Shown one piece after another: positions 19,906-29,396 of a DNA stretch of 64,000 nucleotides; position 1 is the first letter of the stretch, and every line of letters starts with the position of its first letter. The stretch lies in assembly GCF_020682705.1 (NCBI RefSeq), contig NZ_JAGTTN010000007.1, positions 88,628 through 152,627 on the forward strand, in the 5' to 3' direction. This stretch comes from Microbacterium allomyrinae. GTDB taxonomy: Bacteria > Actinomycetota > Actinomycetes > Actinomycetales > Microbacteriaceae. The position numbers and the translations under genes are program-made. Below the pieces are notes generated by a model that was not told the origin of the DNA, did no database searches, and saw only the letters and a program-made list of their open reading frames with translations.

Positions 19906-21462
19906 ATGACCAGCCCGTCCCATGCACCGACGCTCATCGCGCCGTCCGACGCCGCGTTCGCGGCCGATGGACACGCCCGCACCTACGAGGTGCGAACCTT
20001 CGGATGCCAGATGAACGTCCACGACTCCGAGCGTCTTTCGGGTTCGCTCGAGAGCGCCGGCTATGTGCGCGCGGAGGCGGGCGAAGAAGCCGACGTCATC
20101 GTGATCAACACCTGTGCAGTGCGTGACAACGCGGCCGGCAAGCTCTACGGCACTCTCGGGCACCTCAAGTCCCGCAAAGACAAGCGCGAGGGCATGCAGA
20201 TCGCCGTCGGCGGCTGCCTCGCCCAGATGGACAAGGACGCCGTGCTCGACAAGGCGCCATGGGTCGACGTCGTCTTCGGCACGCACAACATGGGATCCCT
20301 TCCGAGCCTGCTCGAGCGCGCCCGCCACAACGGCGAGGCAGAGCTCGAGATCCTCGAATCGCTCGAGATCTTCCCCTCCACTCTGCCGACCAAGCGCGAC
20401 AGCATCTACAGCGGCTGGGTGTCGATCTCCGTCGGCTGCAACAACACGTGCACGTTCTGCATCGTTCCGAGTCTGCGCGGCAAAGAGAAGGATCGCCGGC
20501 CCGGCGACATCCTGAACGAGATCCGACTTCTCGTCGAGGATGGTGCGATGGAGGTCACCCTTCTCGGACAGAACGTCAACTCGTACGGCGTGGAGTTCGG
20601 CGACCGGCAGGCCTTCGCGAAGCTGCTGCGAGCCGCAGGTGAGATCGCCGGGCTCGAGCGCATCCGCTTCACGAGCCCGCACCCCGCAGCCTTCACCGAC
20701 GATGTCATCGAGGCCATGGCCGAGACCCCCGCCGTGATGCCGCAGCTGCACATGCCCCTGCAGTCCGGCAGCGACCGCATCCTCAAGGCGATGCGTCGCT
20801 CGTATCGCAGCGACCGGTTCCTGGGAATCCTCGACCGGGTTCGCGAGCGCATCCCGAACGCCGCGATCACGACCGACATCATCGTCGGGTTCCCCGGCGA
20901 GACCGACGAAGACTTCGAAGACACGATGCGCGTCGTCGAACAGGCGCGCTTCGCGAGCGCGTTCACATTCCAGTACTCGATTCGCGAGGGCACGCCGGCG
21001 GCGACGATGCCCGACCAGGTGCCCAAAGAAGTCGTCCAGCAGCGCTACGAACGCCTCGCGGAGCTCCAGGAACGCATCTCGCGAGAAGAGAACGAGAAGC
21101 AGCTGGGTCGCGAGATGCATGTTCTCGTCTCGAGCAGCGAGGGCAAGAAGGACTCTGCGACGCATCGACTCACCGGGCGTGCCGAAGACAACCGGCTCAT
21201 CCACTTCGAGGTTCCTGCAGGGTCCGCCGTCCCGCGTCCCGGCGACGTCGTCTCCGTCGTGGTGACACATGCGGCTCCGTACCACCTGCTCGCCGACTCC
21301 ACCGACGGAGCGCCACTGCGCATCCGCCGCACGCGGTCGGGCGACGCGTGGGACCGTTCGCAGGCGGAATCGTGCGGCGTGCCCGCCCCGGCGGGCGAGG
21401 CGGCGACAGGCGCCCCTCGCGCCGTATCGCTCGGTCTCCCGACGCTCCGCATCGGCGTGTGA
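19906..21462 (+). CDS. miaB: tRNA-2-methylthio-N6-dimethylallyladenosine synthase
   Basis: MiaB is a radical-SAM methylthiotransferase acting on i6A37 of tRNA. The N-terminal UPF0004 domain shows [14 protein letters not shown] and [13 protein letters not shown]; the radical-SAM cluster motif is CNNTCTFC (CxxxCxxC). A TRAM domain follows near residues 390-460, and a Pro/Ala-rich tail ends the 518-residue protein. TAGAAT (19891-19896) lies 9 nt before ATG 19906. The stop overlaps miaA, the gene whose product makes its substrate i6A. Confidence 0.97.
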   Translation: MTSPSHAPTLIAPSDAAFAADGHARTYEVRTFGCQMNVHDSERLSGSLESAGYVRAEAGEEADVIVINTCAVRDNAAGKLYGTLGHLKSRKDKREGMQIAVGGCLAQMDKDAVLDKAPWVDVVFGTHNMGSLPSLLERARHNGEAELEILESLEIFPSTLPTKRDSIYSGWVSISVGCNNTCTFCIVPSLRGKEKDRRPGDILNEIRLLVEDGAMEVTLLGQNVNSYGVEFGDRQAFAKLLRAAGEIAGLERIRFTSPHPAAFTDDVIEAMAETPAVMPQLHMPLQSGSDRILKAMRRSYRSDRFLGILDRVRERIPNAAITTDIIVGFPGETDEDFEDTMRVVEQARFASAFTFQYSIREGTPAATMPDQVPKEVVQQRYERLAELQERISREENEKQLGREMHVLVSSSEGKKDSATHRLTGRAEDNRLIHFEVPAGSAVPRPGDVVSVVVTHAAPYHLLADSTDGAPLRIRRTRSGDAWDRSQAESCGVPAPAGEAATGAPRAVSLGLPTLRIGV

Positions 21463-22409
21463 CCCTTCGGCAGACGGGAATGCCGGCCGAGGGCCATCCC
21501 CGAAGACTCTGGGCCGTCGTCGGTGCGACCGGCACGGGCAAGACCGCGCTGTCGCTCGATCTCGCCGAGGTCCTCCAGGCGTGCGGCCGCCCTGCGGAGA
21601 TCGTCAATGCCGACGCCATGCAGCTGTACCGCGGCATGGATATCGGTACCGCGAAGCTTCCCGAGGCCGAGCGACGCGGCATCCCGCACCATCTCTTCGA
21701 CGCGCTCGACGTGACAGATGAGGCGGCCGTCGCCTGGTACCAGAGTGTCGCGCGCGCCACGATCGAGCAGATTCATGCCCGGGGCGCCGATGCGATCCTC
21801 GTCGGCGGTTCGGGGCTGTACGTCTCGAGCGTGATCTTCGACTTCCGCTTCCCCCCGCACGACGATGCTCTGCGCGCCGACCTCGAACTCCAGCTCGAGC
21901 AGCACGGACCCGGCATGCTGTTCGCGCGCCTGCGCGAAGCGGACCCTGCGACCGCGGAACGGATCGACCCCAAGAACGGGCGTCGCATCGTGCGCGCCCT
22001 GGAGGTGCTCGCGCAAGGCGCGGCGACGCACGGCGCGGCGCTTCCCGCCGAGCCGGCACGATGGCACGAGGCGACCGAGATCGTCGGGGTCGCGATGCCA
22101 CGCGAGCAGCTCGTCACCCGGCTCGACGAGCGTGTCGCCGGCATGTGGCGTGACGGACTCCTCATCGAGGTCGCCAGACTCCGCGCCGAGGGCCTGGAGC
22201 GAGGCGTCACCGCCCGCCGTGCCATCGGCTATGCGCAGGCCCTCGCGCAGCTGCACGGCGAGCGAACCGAGGCCGAGGCGATCGCCGAGACCCAGGCGCT
22301 CACACGCCGGTACGCGCGGCGCCAGGTGTCGTGGTTCAAGCGGTATGCGGGCACACGGTGGGTCGACCCGGGGGTGGACGCCGGAGCCCTGGCAGACTCG
22401 ACGCCATGA
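21459..22409 (+). CDS. miaA: tRNA dimethylallyltransferase
   Basis: MiaA adds dimethylallyl to A37 of tRNAs reading UNN codons, before MiaB. The P-loop is [11 protein letters not shown]; the blocks [26 protein letters not shown] and [13 protein letters not shown] are family hallmarks. The start could be GTG 21459, giving a GTGA overlap with miaB, or ATG 21480. I chose GTG because coupled overlaps are the rule in this genome. With it the protein is 316 residues. The next gene overlaps its stop by 4 nt. Confidence 0.94.
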   Translation: MTLRQTGMPAEGHPRRLWAVVGATGTGKTALSLDLAEVLQACGRPAEIVNADAMQLYRGMDIGTAKLPEAERRGIPHHLFDALDVTDEAAVAWYQSVARATIEQIHARGADAILVGGSGLYVSSVIFDFRFPPHDDALRADLELQLEQHGPGMLFARLREADPATAERIDPKNGRRIVRALEVLAQGAATHGAALPAEPARWHEATEIVGVAMPREQLVTRLDERVAGMWRDGLLIEVARLRAEGLERGVTARRAIGYAQALAQLHGERTEAEAIAETQALTRRYARRQVSWFKRYAGTRWVDPGVDAGALADSTP

Positions 22410-22828
22410 CCATCGACATCCGACCCTTCGAGGTCTCCGACACCGAGGCCGTCGTGTCGCTCTGGCAGGCGACCGGTCTTACCCGCCCCTGGAACAATCC
22501 GTATCAGGACATCCACCGCAAGCTTTCTGTGCAGCCGGAGCTCTTTCTCGTGGCGGCCGACGACGGTGTCGTCGTCGGCTCGGTCATGGCGGGCTACGAC
22601 GGCCACCGCGGATGGCTCTACTACCTCGCGAGCGACCCCGAACGGCGCGGCGAGGGGATCGGTCGGCGCCTCGTGGAGGCCGCCGAGGAGCGACTGCTGG
22701 CGATGGGATGCCCCAAGGTCCAGCTCATGGTGCGTCCCGAGCACGGTGTCGCCCAAGGATTCTACGCATCGCTGGAGTACGAGCCGTTCGACACCTGGAC
22801 CACCGGCAAGCGACTCATCGCGGACTGA
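22406..22828 (+). CDS. GNAT family acetyltransferase (YpeA-like)
   Basis: This 140-residue GNAT protein has the acetyl-CoA motif [26 protein letters not shown] and the C-terminal strand-helix [29 protein letters not shown]. It closely resembles small acetyltransferases annotated YpeA. The substrate is unknown. ATG overlaps the miaA stop, and CAGACT lies 7 nt upstream, so it may be both coupled and separately transcribed. dapF follows after 49 bp. Confidence 0.87.
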   Translation: MTIDIRPFEVSDTEAVVSLWQATGLTRPWNNPYQDIHRKLSVQPELFLVAADDGVVVGSVMAGYDGHRGWLYYLASDPERRGEGIGRRLVEAAEERLLAMGCPKVQLMVRPEHGVAQGFYASLEYEPFDTWTTGKRLIAD

Positions 22829-22877
22829 TCCCGGCGCCCGCGACGGTCGCATCGATCTCGACCATAGACTGGCTTGC

Positions 22878-23765
22878 ATGGCGCAGACCGTCTCGTTCAC
22901 CAAGGGCCACGGCACCGGAAACGACTTCGTTATCGTCCCCGATCCTGACGGACTGCTGGATCTGTCGGACGACCAGGTCGCGGTGCTGTGCGACCGACGC
23001 TTCGGCATCGGCGGCGACGGCATCCTGCGTGTGGTGCGTGCGAGCGCGATCGACGAGGGCCGCGAGGCCGCGGCATCCGGCGCCGAGTGGTTCATGGACT
23101 ACCGCAATGCCGACGGCTCCCGCGCGGAGATGTGCGGCAACGGCATCCGGGTCTTCGCGCGCTACCTCACCGAGGTCGGCTGGGCGAGCATCGACGAGAC
23201 GCCTCTGCCGATCGGCACGCGCGCGGGCGTGAAGACGCTCACACGCAGCGAGGATGCCAACGGCACCGGGGGCTTCGAGGTAGACCTCGGCATCTGGCGC
23301 GTCGAGGCGGACGACGTGCTGGTGCGCGCTCGCGGGATCGGCGCCCCACGACCCGGTCTCGGGATCGACGTCGGCAATCCGCACGTGGTTGTCGCGCTGC
23401 CCGACGAGCGCGAACTCGAGGGCCTCGATCTCGTGGCCCAGCCGCAGTTGCACCCCGAGCCCCCTCACGGTGCGAACGTCGAGTTCGTCGTGCCCGCCGA
23501 CCCGCTGGTGCGCGACGGTGTGGGCTCCATCCGCATGCGGGTGTTCGAACGTGGTGTGGGCGAGACGCTCAGTTGCGGAACCGGCGTCGCGGCCGCGGCG
23601 CTCGCGGTGCGGCATTGGGCAGGGCCCGCCGCGCCGGACCGCTGGACGGTGGACGTACCCGGCGGCACGCTGGGGGTGCGGATGCCGGAGGTCGACGGCG
23701 AGCGCCACGTACTGCTCTCGGGGCCGGCGACGCTCGTGTTTTCCGGCGAGGTCACGCTCGCCTGA
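22878..23765 (+). CDS. dapF: Diaminopimelate epimerase
   Basis: DapF converts LL- to meso-diaminopimelate for lysine and peptidoglycan. The two-base catalytic cysteines are Cys86 in [11 protein letters not shown] and Cys233 in [12 protein letters not shown]. The protein is 295 residues, beginning [12 protein letters not shown] as usual. An upstream extension is open in frame, but TAGACT (22865-22870) sits 7 nt before ATG 22878, which fixes the start. It ends convergently with the methyltransferase gene. Confidence 0.97.
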   Translation: MAQTVSFTKGHGTGNDFVIVPDPDGLLDLSDDQVAVLCDRRFGIGGDGILRVVRASAIDEGREAAASGAEWFMDYRNADGSRAEMCGNGIRVFARYLTEVGWASIDETPLPIGTRAGVKTLTRSEDANGTGGFEVDLGIWRVEADDVLVRARGIGAPRPGLGIDVGNPHVVVALPDERELEGLDLVAQPQLHPEPPHGANVEFVVPADPLVRDGVGSIRMRVFERGVGETLSCGTGVAAAALAVRHWAGPAAPDRWTVDVPGGTLGVRMPEVDGERHVLLSGPATLVFSGEVTLA

Positions 23766-23840
23766 GGCGATGACGCGCGCTGTGGTCAGCGCCTGTTGCG
23801 GCTGTTCGCTCGGCGTCTGCCGCTCATGCGTGCAGCGGCC

Positions 23841-24488
23841 TCATAGCATCGGCAGATCGATCGGCTCGCTCCTGGGCGAGCCGTGCCTGCGGACCTTCAG
23901 CACCCGGAATCCGCGGCCGGTAGCTGCCCGGTGCACGCTGTAGCCCTGGTGGAACGTCGCAGCAAGCCAGCGCTGCAGCGAATCCGAGCCCAGGTTGCGC
24001 TGCACGACGAGCCAGGCATCCGCGCGCTCGTCCAGGCGGGGAATCCACCGTTCGAGCAGGCCGTGCAGCTCGCTCTTGCCGACCCGGATAGGCGGGTTGG
24101 AGCGGATCGTGCGGAACACGATGTCGTCGGGAACATCGTCGGGCAGCACGGCGTTGACATTGTCGAGGCCCAGGGTCCGCGCGTTTCGGCGCACGAGGTC
24201 GAGGGCGCGCTCGTTGACGTCGACGGCCCACACCGTTGCGTGCGGCGCGTCGAGTGCCAGGCTCAACGAGATCGGTCCCCACCCGCAGCCGAGATCGAGC
24301 AGATTCCCGCCGGGAGGCGGCGGGGGAGTGTTCGACAGCAGCACCGCGGTGCCGGTGTCGACGTGCTCCGGGCTGAACACCCCTCCGGCGGTCGTGACCT
24401 GCACCTCGCGCCCGGCGAGATGGACACGGATGCTGCGAAGATTCTCGGGACTTGCGGGCGTCGCACTGAAGTAGTGGTCGCTCCCCAT
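23841..24488 (-). CDS. RsmC-like class I SAM-dependent methyltransferase
   Basis: This 215-residue protein has a SAM-binding motif I (LLDLGCGWGPISLSLAL), an acidic motif II (VWAVDVNERALDLVRRN) and the N6/N2-amino-methyltransferase motif SNPPIRVGK. That combination is typical of RsmC/RlmG-like rRNA guanine-N2 methyltransferases, here with a single domain. The exact rRNA target is not determined. The start at 24488 follows TAGGCT (24497-24502 on the minus strand) by 8 nt. It is divergent from hflX. Confidence 0.85.
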   Translation of the reverse strand: MGSDHYFSATPASPENLRSIRVHLAGREVQVTTAGGVFSPEHVDTGTAVLLSNTPPPPPGGNLLDLGCGWGPISLSLALDAPHATVWAVDVNERALDLVRRNARTLGLDNVNAVLPDDVPDDIVFRTIRSNPPIRVGKSELHGLLERWIPRLDERADAWLVVQRNLGSDSLQRWLAATFHQGYSVHRAATGRGFRVLKVRRHGSPRSEPIDLPML

Positions 24489-24593
24489 GGCTGACGAGCC
24501 TAGCGGAGGAGCTCCCCGGTGCGGGAGGCTAGAATTCACGGATGTCTCGAACCGCCAGATGAACGGCGGAAAACGACATCCCGAAAGGAACAC

Positions 24594-26111
24594 ATGACGG
24601 ATACGACAACACCCCAGAGCACCGACGAGACGCCGGTGGACCCGGTGGATCGCGTGCTGGCGCGCGCTGATGCGCGCTCGGGGGTGAGCGTGTTCGGTGG
24701 AGCGCAGGCGCTCCAGGACGCAGCGACCGCTGGTCGCGGCGACTCGGACGGCGACCAGTGGGATCGCGAGGAGCGTGCCGCATTGCGGCGCGTGCCGGGA
24801 CTGTCGACCGAGCTCGAGGACGTCACCGAGGTCGAGTACCGACAGCTGCGTCTCGAGAACGTGGTTCTCGTCGGCGTGCACTCGCAAGGCGAGACAGAGG
24901 ATGCCGAGAACTCGCTGCGCGAGCTGTCAGCGCTGGCCGAGACGGCCGGTGCGGTCGTGCTCGACGGTGTGCTGCAGAGGCGCCCGCACCCGGATCCCGC
25001 GACCTATGTCGGCCGGGGCAAGGCCGAAGAGCTGCGCGATATCGTCGCGGCGGTCGGCGCCGACACCGTGATCGCCGACACCGAGCTCGCACCCAGCCAG
25101 CGGCGTGCGCTCGAGGATGTCGTCAAGGTCAAGGTGATCGATCGCACCACGGTGATCCTCGACATCTTCAGCCAGCACGCCAAGAGCCGCGAGGGCAAGG
25201 CCCAGGTCGAGCTCGCCCAGCTCGAGTACCTGCTGCCGCGTCTGCGCGGCTGGGGTGACTCGATGAGCCGCCAGGCCGGTGGCCAGGTCGGCGCGGGCGG
25301 GGCGGGCATGGGCTCGCGAGGTCCGGGTGAGACGAAGATCGAGCTCGACCGTCGCCGCATCCGCACGAAGATGGCGCTGCTGCGTCGTCAGATCCGCGAC
25401 TTCGCCCCTGCGCGCGACGCCAAGCGTGCCGAGCGCAAGCGCAACACGATTCCCTCCGTCGCGATCGCCGGGTACACGAACGCCGGCAAGTCGAGCCTGC
25501 TCAACCGTCTCACCAGCGCCGGCGTACTCGTCGAGAACGCGCTGTTCGCGACGCTGGATGCGACGGTGCGCCGGTCCGAGACGACGGACGGTCGCGTATA
25601 CACGCTGACCGACACCGTCGGATTCGTGCGCAACCTCCCGCATCAGCTCGTCGAGGCCTTCCGCTCGACCCTCGAAGAAGTGGGCGGGGCCGACGTCATC
25701 GTGCACGTGGTCGACGGCTCGCACCCCGACCCCGCCGCGCAGCTGGCGACGGTGCGCGACGTGATCGGCGATGTGGGTGCGCGCGACATCCCCGAGATCA
25801 TCGTGTTCAACAAGGCGGATCTCGTCGACGCAGATACCCGGCTGGTGCTGCGGGGTCTCGAACCCAAGGCCGTGTTCGCGTCTTCGCGCACCGGCGAGGG
25901 CATCGACGAACTGCGCGCGCTGATCGAGGCGACTCTGCCTCTTCCGGCGGTCGAGATCCACGCGCTGGTGCCGTATGACCGTGGTGATCTCGTCTCGGCG
26001 ATCCACGAGCAGGGAATGATCCTGTCGCAGGCGCACGAAGAGGGTGGCACAGCCATCCACGCCCGCGTCGGCGAGCACCTCGCGGCGAGGCTGGCCCCGT
26101 TCGGTCGGTGA
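24594..26111 (+). CDS. hflX: GTPase HflX
   Basis: HflX is a ribosome-associated GTPase that can split or rescue stalled 70S ribosomes under stress. The 505-residue protein has an N-terminal HflX domain (VVLDGVLQRRPHPDPATYVGRGKAEEL), the glycine-rich linker (QVGAGGAGMGSRGPGETKIELDRR), G1 GYTNAGKSS, G3 DTVGF and G4 FNKAD. ATG 24594 follows GAAAGGA. TAGAAT (24530-24535) gives a leader of about 50 nt, so this gene is not leaderless. Confidence 0.96.
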   Translation: MTDTTTPQSTDETPVDPVDRVLARADARSGVSVFGGAQALQDAATAGRGDSDGDQWDREERAALRRVPGLSTELEDVTEVEYRQLRLENVVLVGVHSQGETEDAENSLRELSALAETAGAVVLDGVLQRRPHPDPATYVGRGKAEELRDIVAAVGADTVIADTELAPSQRRALEDVVKVKVIDRTTVILDIFSQHAKSREGKAQVELAQLEYLLPRLRGWGDSMSRQAGGQVGAGGAGMGSRGPGETKIELDRRRIRTKMALLRRQIRDFAPARDAKRAERKRNTIPSVAIAGYTNAGKSSLLNRLTSAGVLVENALFATLDATVRRSETTDGRVYTLTDTVGFVRNLPHQLVEAFRSTLEEVGGADVIVHVVDGSHPDPAAQLATVRDVIGDVGARDIPEIIVFNKADLVDADTRLVLRGLEPKAVFASSRTGEGIDELRALIEATLPLPAVEIHALVPYDRGDLVSAIHEQGMILSQAHEEGGTAIHARVGEHLAARLAPFGR

Positions 26112-26176
26112 GCCCATGAGCTTGCGGCCCGGGGTGGATACTCCTGCCGAGACGGATCCGTTCGACCGCGAGCGGA

Positions 26177-28126
26177 CTACGCGAGATCGATGGGCGCGAC
26201 GCCGGGGGTGTCGAAACCGAGCACCTGCCCCAGGAACGCCAGCTCGGCCTCCAGCGTGCGGGTGAGGGTGTCGGCGCGCCGGAACCCGTGCCCCTCGCCC
26301 TCGAATGCGAGGTAGGCGTGTGCGACGCCGTTGGCGGCGAGAGCGTCACGCACGGCTTCGGATTGCGATGGCGGCACGACGAGGTCGTCGAGCCCCTGCT
26401 CGATGAGCAGAGGGGTCCGCAGCCGGTCGAGATGCGACAGCGGCGAGCGTTCGATGTAGAGCGCCTCCGCCTCGGGCAGCGGCCCCACCATTGCGTCGAG
26501 GTAGCGCGCCTCGAAGTCGTGGGTGTCTTCGGCCAGGCGGCGAAGGTCCGCGACCCCGTAGCGGCTGATGCCGGCGGCGAACGCGTCCGAGCGTGTCAGC
26601 GCGCAGAGCACGGTCCATCCGCCGGCGGAGCCGCCCGCGATCGCGATTCTGGCGGGATCGGCGGCGCCGGCCTCTGCAAGACCACGCGCGGCCGCCACGA
26701 CGTCCTCGACGTCGACGACGCCCCACTGGCCGAGCAGTCGTTCCCGGTAGGCGCGGCCGTAGCCGCTCGAGCCCCCGTAGTTGACGTCGAGCACGCCGAT
26801 GCCGCGGCTGGTGAAGTACGCGATCTTGCCGGATGCCGCACCGCCGACGTGATCCGTCGGCCCGCCGTGCACGAAGACGACGTAGGGCGGTCGATCGGCC
26901 TCGGGCGCCGCGGCGAGCGGGTTCGTGGGCGGGTAGTCGAACGCGTGGACGGGTCCGCGCGGTCCTGGCACGGTGATGGCACGGGCGCGAGGCATCCACT
27001 TCGCCCCCCACGGGGTGGCGCCGCCCACCAGGAGCTCGGCCCGTTCCGGTCGGTCCACGTCGACATCCCAGAGCCCCGCGCCATCGGGGCCGGCGCCCGT
27101 CAGCAGCGCGCGGGAGCCTCGGCAGTCCTCGATCGACATCCGGGTCACCGCATCGACCGTGAGGCGCTCGATCCCGTCGGAGGCGACGAGCACGAGTTCG
27201 TCGGCGCCGTTCGTGCGGACGGAGACGATACGGCCATCGCCCAACTCGGCGAACCAGCGCGGGCCGAGCACCCACAACGGTCCCCCGGTATCGGCGTCGG
27301 CGGGTGCGATCGGCTCGCGGGCGAACGCGAGCCCGGAACCCCCTGCCTCAGCGACCAGCCGAGCCCGCCACAGATTCCAGCGGCCGGTCGGGTCGTCGGC
27401 GTAGACGATCTCGTCCGTGTCGGTCCAGACGGGCTGCAGTGGCGAGCTGTCGCCGCCGGCGACGCCGGCCCATTCTGCGACGACGCCCTCCTCAAGCCGT
27501 CCGACGCGTAGCTCGGCGCGATCCCACGGCATGTTCGGATGGTTCCACGCGATCCACGCGAGGTGCGAACCGTCCGGCGAGAGTGCGGGTTGCGCCACGA
27601 AGTCGCTTCCGCCCACGAGCGCCGTGATCGTGAGGAACTCCTCGGCGATGACAGTCGTCGGGATCTCCACGATCTCGCGCTGCGGCACCGGCGTGCGATC
27701 GTGCGTCTCACGGATCGCCAGGAGCCGGCCCTGCTGCAGCGTCAGCCCGCCGAACCGCGTGTCTCCGGCCACGGGAGTGAGAGGTCGAGGATCGGTGCCG
27801 GGATCGACCCGCCACACGCGCTGATCGGCCTTCTCGACGAAGAAGAGCACGCCGTCGTCGGATGCCGTCCACGACCCGCCGCCGTACTCGTGCACCCGGG
27901 AGCGGGCACTCCACGGGGCGGCGATCACGTCCTCGACGACCCCGGATGCCGTCATACGACGTATCGTCGTGCGTCCGCCCTCATCGGGCACCGACTCGCC
28001 CCACCAGCGTTCGGCCGCGACGTAGCGAGCCCCCTCGATCCGAGGCGAAGCCGCCGATACCTCGGCTGCGGAGACGGGGGACGGCCAGGAGCCGTAGGGG
28101 AGGGCGGGTGCGGAGGGCGTCGTCAC
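26177..28126 (-). CDS. S9 family serine peptidase (prolyl oligopeptidase-like)
   Basis: This 649-residue protein has an N-terminal beta-propeller-like region (residues ~1-390) and a C-terminal alpha/beta-hydrolase. The nucleophile is in AIAGGSAGGWTVL; the acid and base are in LDDLVVPPSQSE and FEGEGHGFRRAD. Acylaminoacyl-peptidase/dipeptidyl-peptidase relatives have this layout. No signal peptide is seen, so it is probably cytoplasmic. GTG 28126 was chosen because TAGCGT (minus strand, 28134-28139) lies 7 nt before it; the frame stays open 23 codons further upstream. Confidence 0.9.
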   Translation of the reverse strand: MTTPSAPALPYGSWPSPVSAAEVSAASPRIEGARYVAAERWWGESVPDEGGRTTIRRMTASGVVEDVIAAPWSARSRVHEYGGGSWTASDDGVLFFVEKADQRVWRVDPGTDPRPLTPVAGDTRFGGLTLQQGRLLAIRETHDRTPVPQREIVEIPTTVIAEEFLTITALVGGSDFVAQPALSPDGSHLAWIAWNHPNMPWDRAELRVGRLEEGVVAEWAGVAGGDSSPLQPVWTDTDEIVYADDPTGRWNLWRARLVAEAGGSGLAFAREPIAPADADTGGPLWVLGPRWFAELGDGRIVSVRTNGADELVLVASDGIERLTVDAVTRMSIEDCRGSRALLTGAGPDGAGLWDVDVDRPERAELLVGGATPWGAKWMPRARAITVPGPRGPVHAFDYPPTNPLAAAPEADRPPYVVFVHGGPTDHVGGAASGKIAYFTSRGIGVLDVNYGGSSGYGRAYRERLLGQWGVVDVEDVVAAARGLAEAGAADPARIAIAGGSAGGWTVLCALTRSDAFAAGISRYGVADLRRLAEDTHDFEARYLDAMVGPLPEAEALYIERSPLSHLDRLRTPLLIEQGLDDLVVPPSQSEAVRDALAANGVAHAYLAFEGEGHGFRRADTLTRTLEAELAFLGQVLGFDTPGVAPIDLA

Positions 28127-28209
28127 AGGCTCCACGCTACGGCGAACCCACGACGTCGCGACCACCCACCGTTTCCGTCGAGCCGGCCGAAACAACTCTC
28201 GAGCGCGCC

Positions 28210-28436
28210 GACACAGAGTGTCACAGGGGTGCGGGCAGCCGCCGCGCTCCGCTACGGTGGAGCAATCGTCGCCCGGTCGTCCTCACGGACACCCTGAGAA
28301 TCAGGGGACCGGGCAGGGAGCGACAGCCGAGCCCGGCACCCGCCCGCGAAGACACCGCCCCGCCGGCATGCCGGCGGAGGATCGGTGCCGCGGCCGCCCG
28401 GCCCTTCGTCCGTCCCCCGACCCCGAGAAGCTCGCC
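28210..28436 (+). promoter_or_regulatory. Structured metF-metE leader, possible cobalamin riboswitch
   Basis: The 310 bp between the S9 peptidase gene and metF hold no gene. GACAC-AGA-GTGTC (28210-28222) is an operator-like inverted repeat. TACGGT (28253-28258) could be a -10. The RNA then folds as a compact three-way junction: GCCCGGTC/GACCGGGC (28271-28278 with 28307-28314) encloses hairpins GTCC-TCAC-GGAC and CCCTG-AGAAT-CAGGG. GCGAAGACACCGCCC follows at 28346-28360, then an 18-bp perfect palindrome (28360-28377). The GAAT loop and GAAGAC-ACC-GCC block recall cobalamin riboswitches, which often control metE. The core GCCACTG box is missing, so the class is unproven. Confidence 0.45.
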
Positions 28437-29396
28437 ATGTCGATCGACCTCAGCGCACCGCCGCTGCCGATCTCGTTCGAGGTGTACCCGCCTCGCTCCG
28501 AGGCCGGCGTCGCCGCGCTGCACGAGACCATCCGCCACCTCGCCGAGGTCGCGCCCCGCTTCATCTCCGTCACCTACGGTGCAGGCGGATCGACCGGCGG
28601 CCGCTCCCTCGAGCTGCTGAGCCACATCCAGCGCGAGACGCGCGTCGAGCCGCTGGCGCACCTCACGTGCGTCGGGAACACGTGGGCTGGTGCGAATGCG
28701 CTGATCCGAGAATTCCTGGACGCCGGGATCACCAGCTTCCTCGCGCTGCGCGGAGACCCGCCGGTCGGCGTCGCCGAGGAGGACGTGTACCTGGGTGATC
28801 TCGAAAGCGCCGCGCAGCTCGTGCAGCTGATCGACCGGGTGCAGGCCGAGCGCGCGCCGTACACCGAGGCACTGATTCCGGGCCACCCCGGCGCTGCCCG
28901 CGTCGAGAAGCGCTCCAAGGTCGACATCGCCGTCGCGGCGTTCCCGAACGGTCACCCGCGTGCGCTCCACGCGTCATCCGACATCGATGCCCTGCTCGCC
29001 AAGCAGGCGGCCGGGGCGACGCTCGCCATCACGCAGCTGTTCTTCCACGCCGACGACTATCTCGGCTTCGTGCAGCGCTCCCGGGCAGCCGGCGTGACGA
29101 TCCCGATCCTGCCCGGCATCATGCCGATCACGTCGCCGAAGCGGCTTCGTCGCGTGCTCGAGCTCTCGGGCGAGGCATTGCCGGCCGAGCTCGCGATCGC
29201 GCTCGAGGTGGAGCCGACGGCCGAGGGGCAGCGCGAGGTCGGCATCGCCCACGCCGCCCAGCTCGCGCGCGCCGTCGTGGACGGCGGCGCACCCGGCATC
29301 CATCTGTACGCGTTCAACAACCATGACACGGTGCTCGCGGTCCTCCGCGAGGCCGGAATCCTCGCCCACCCCAGCCAGAAGGAGGCCGCACGATGA
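28437..29396 (+). CDS. metF: Methylenetetrahydrofolate reductase
   Basis: MetF is the flavoprotein that reduces 5,10-methylene- to 5-methyl-tetrahydrofolate, the methyl donor for methionine. The 319-residue TIM-barrel protein shows SFEVYPPRSEAG at the N-terminus, VTYGAGGSTGG, LALRGDPP and the ITQLFFHADDYL strand. The frame is open far upstream, but ATG 28437 gives the family N-terminus. It overlaps metE by 4 nt, so both genes share the structured leader. Confidence 0.95.
   Translation: MSIDLSAPPLPISFEVYPPRSEAGVAALHETIRHLAEVAPRFISVTYGAGGSTGGRSLELLSHIQRETRVEPLAHLTCVGNTWAGANALIREFLDAGITSFLALRGDPPVGVAEEDVYLGDLESAAQLVQLIDRVQAERAPYTEALIPGHPGAARVEKRSKVDIAVAAFPNGHPRALHASSDIDALLAKQAAGATLAITQLFFHADDYLGFVQRSRAAGVTIPILPGIMPITSPKRLRRVLELSGEALPAELAIALEVEPTAEGQREVGIAHAAQLARAVVDGGAPGIHLYAFNNHDTVLAVLREAGILAHPSQKEAAR

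Noticed and set aside
28218..28436. N-terminal extension of metF
   Set aside because: The frame is open, but the extra residues are Pro/Arg-rich without family similarity, and the RNA there folds into strong stems.
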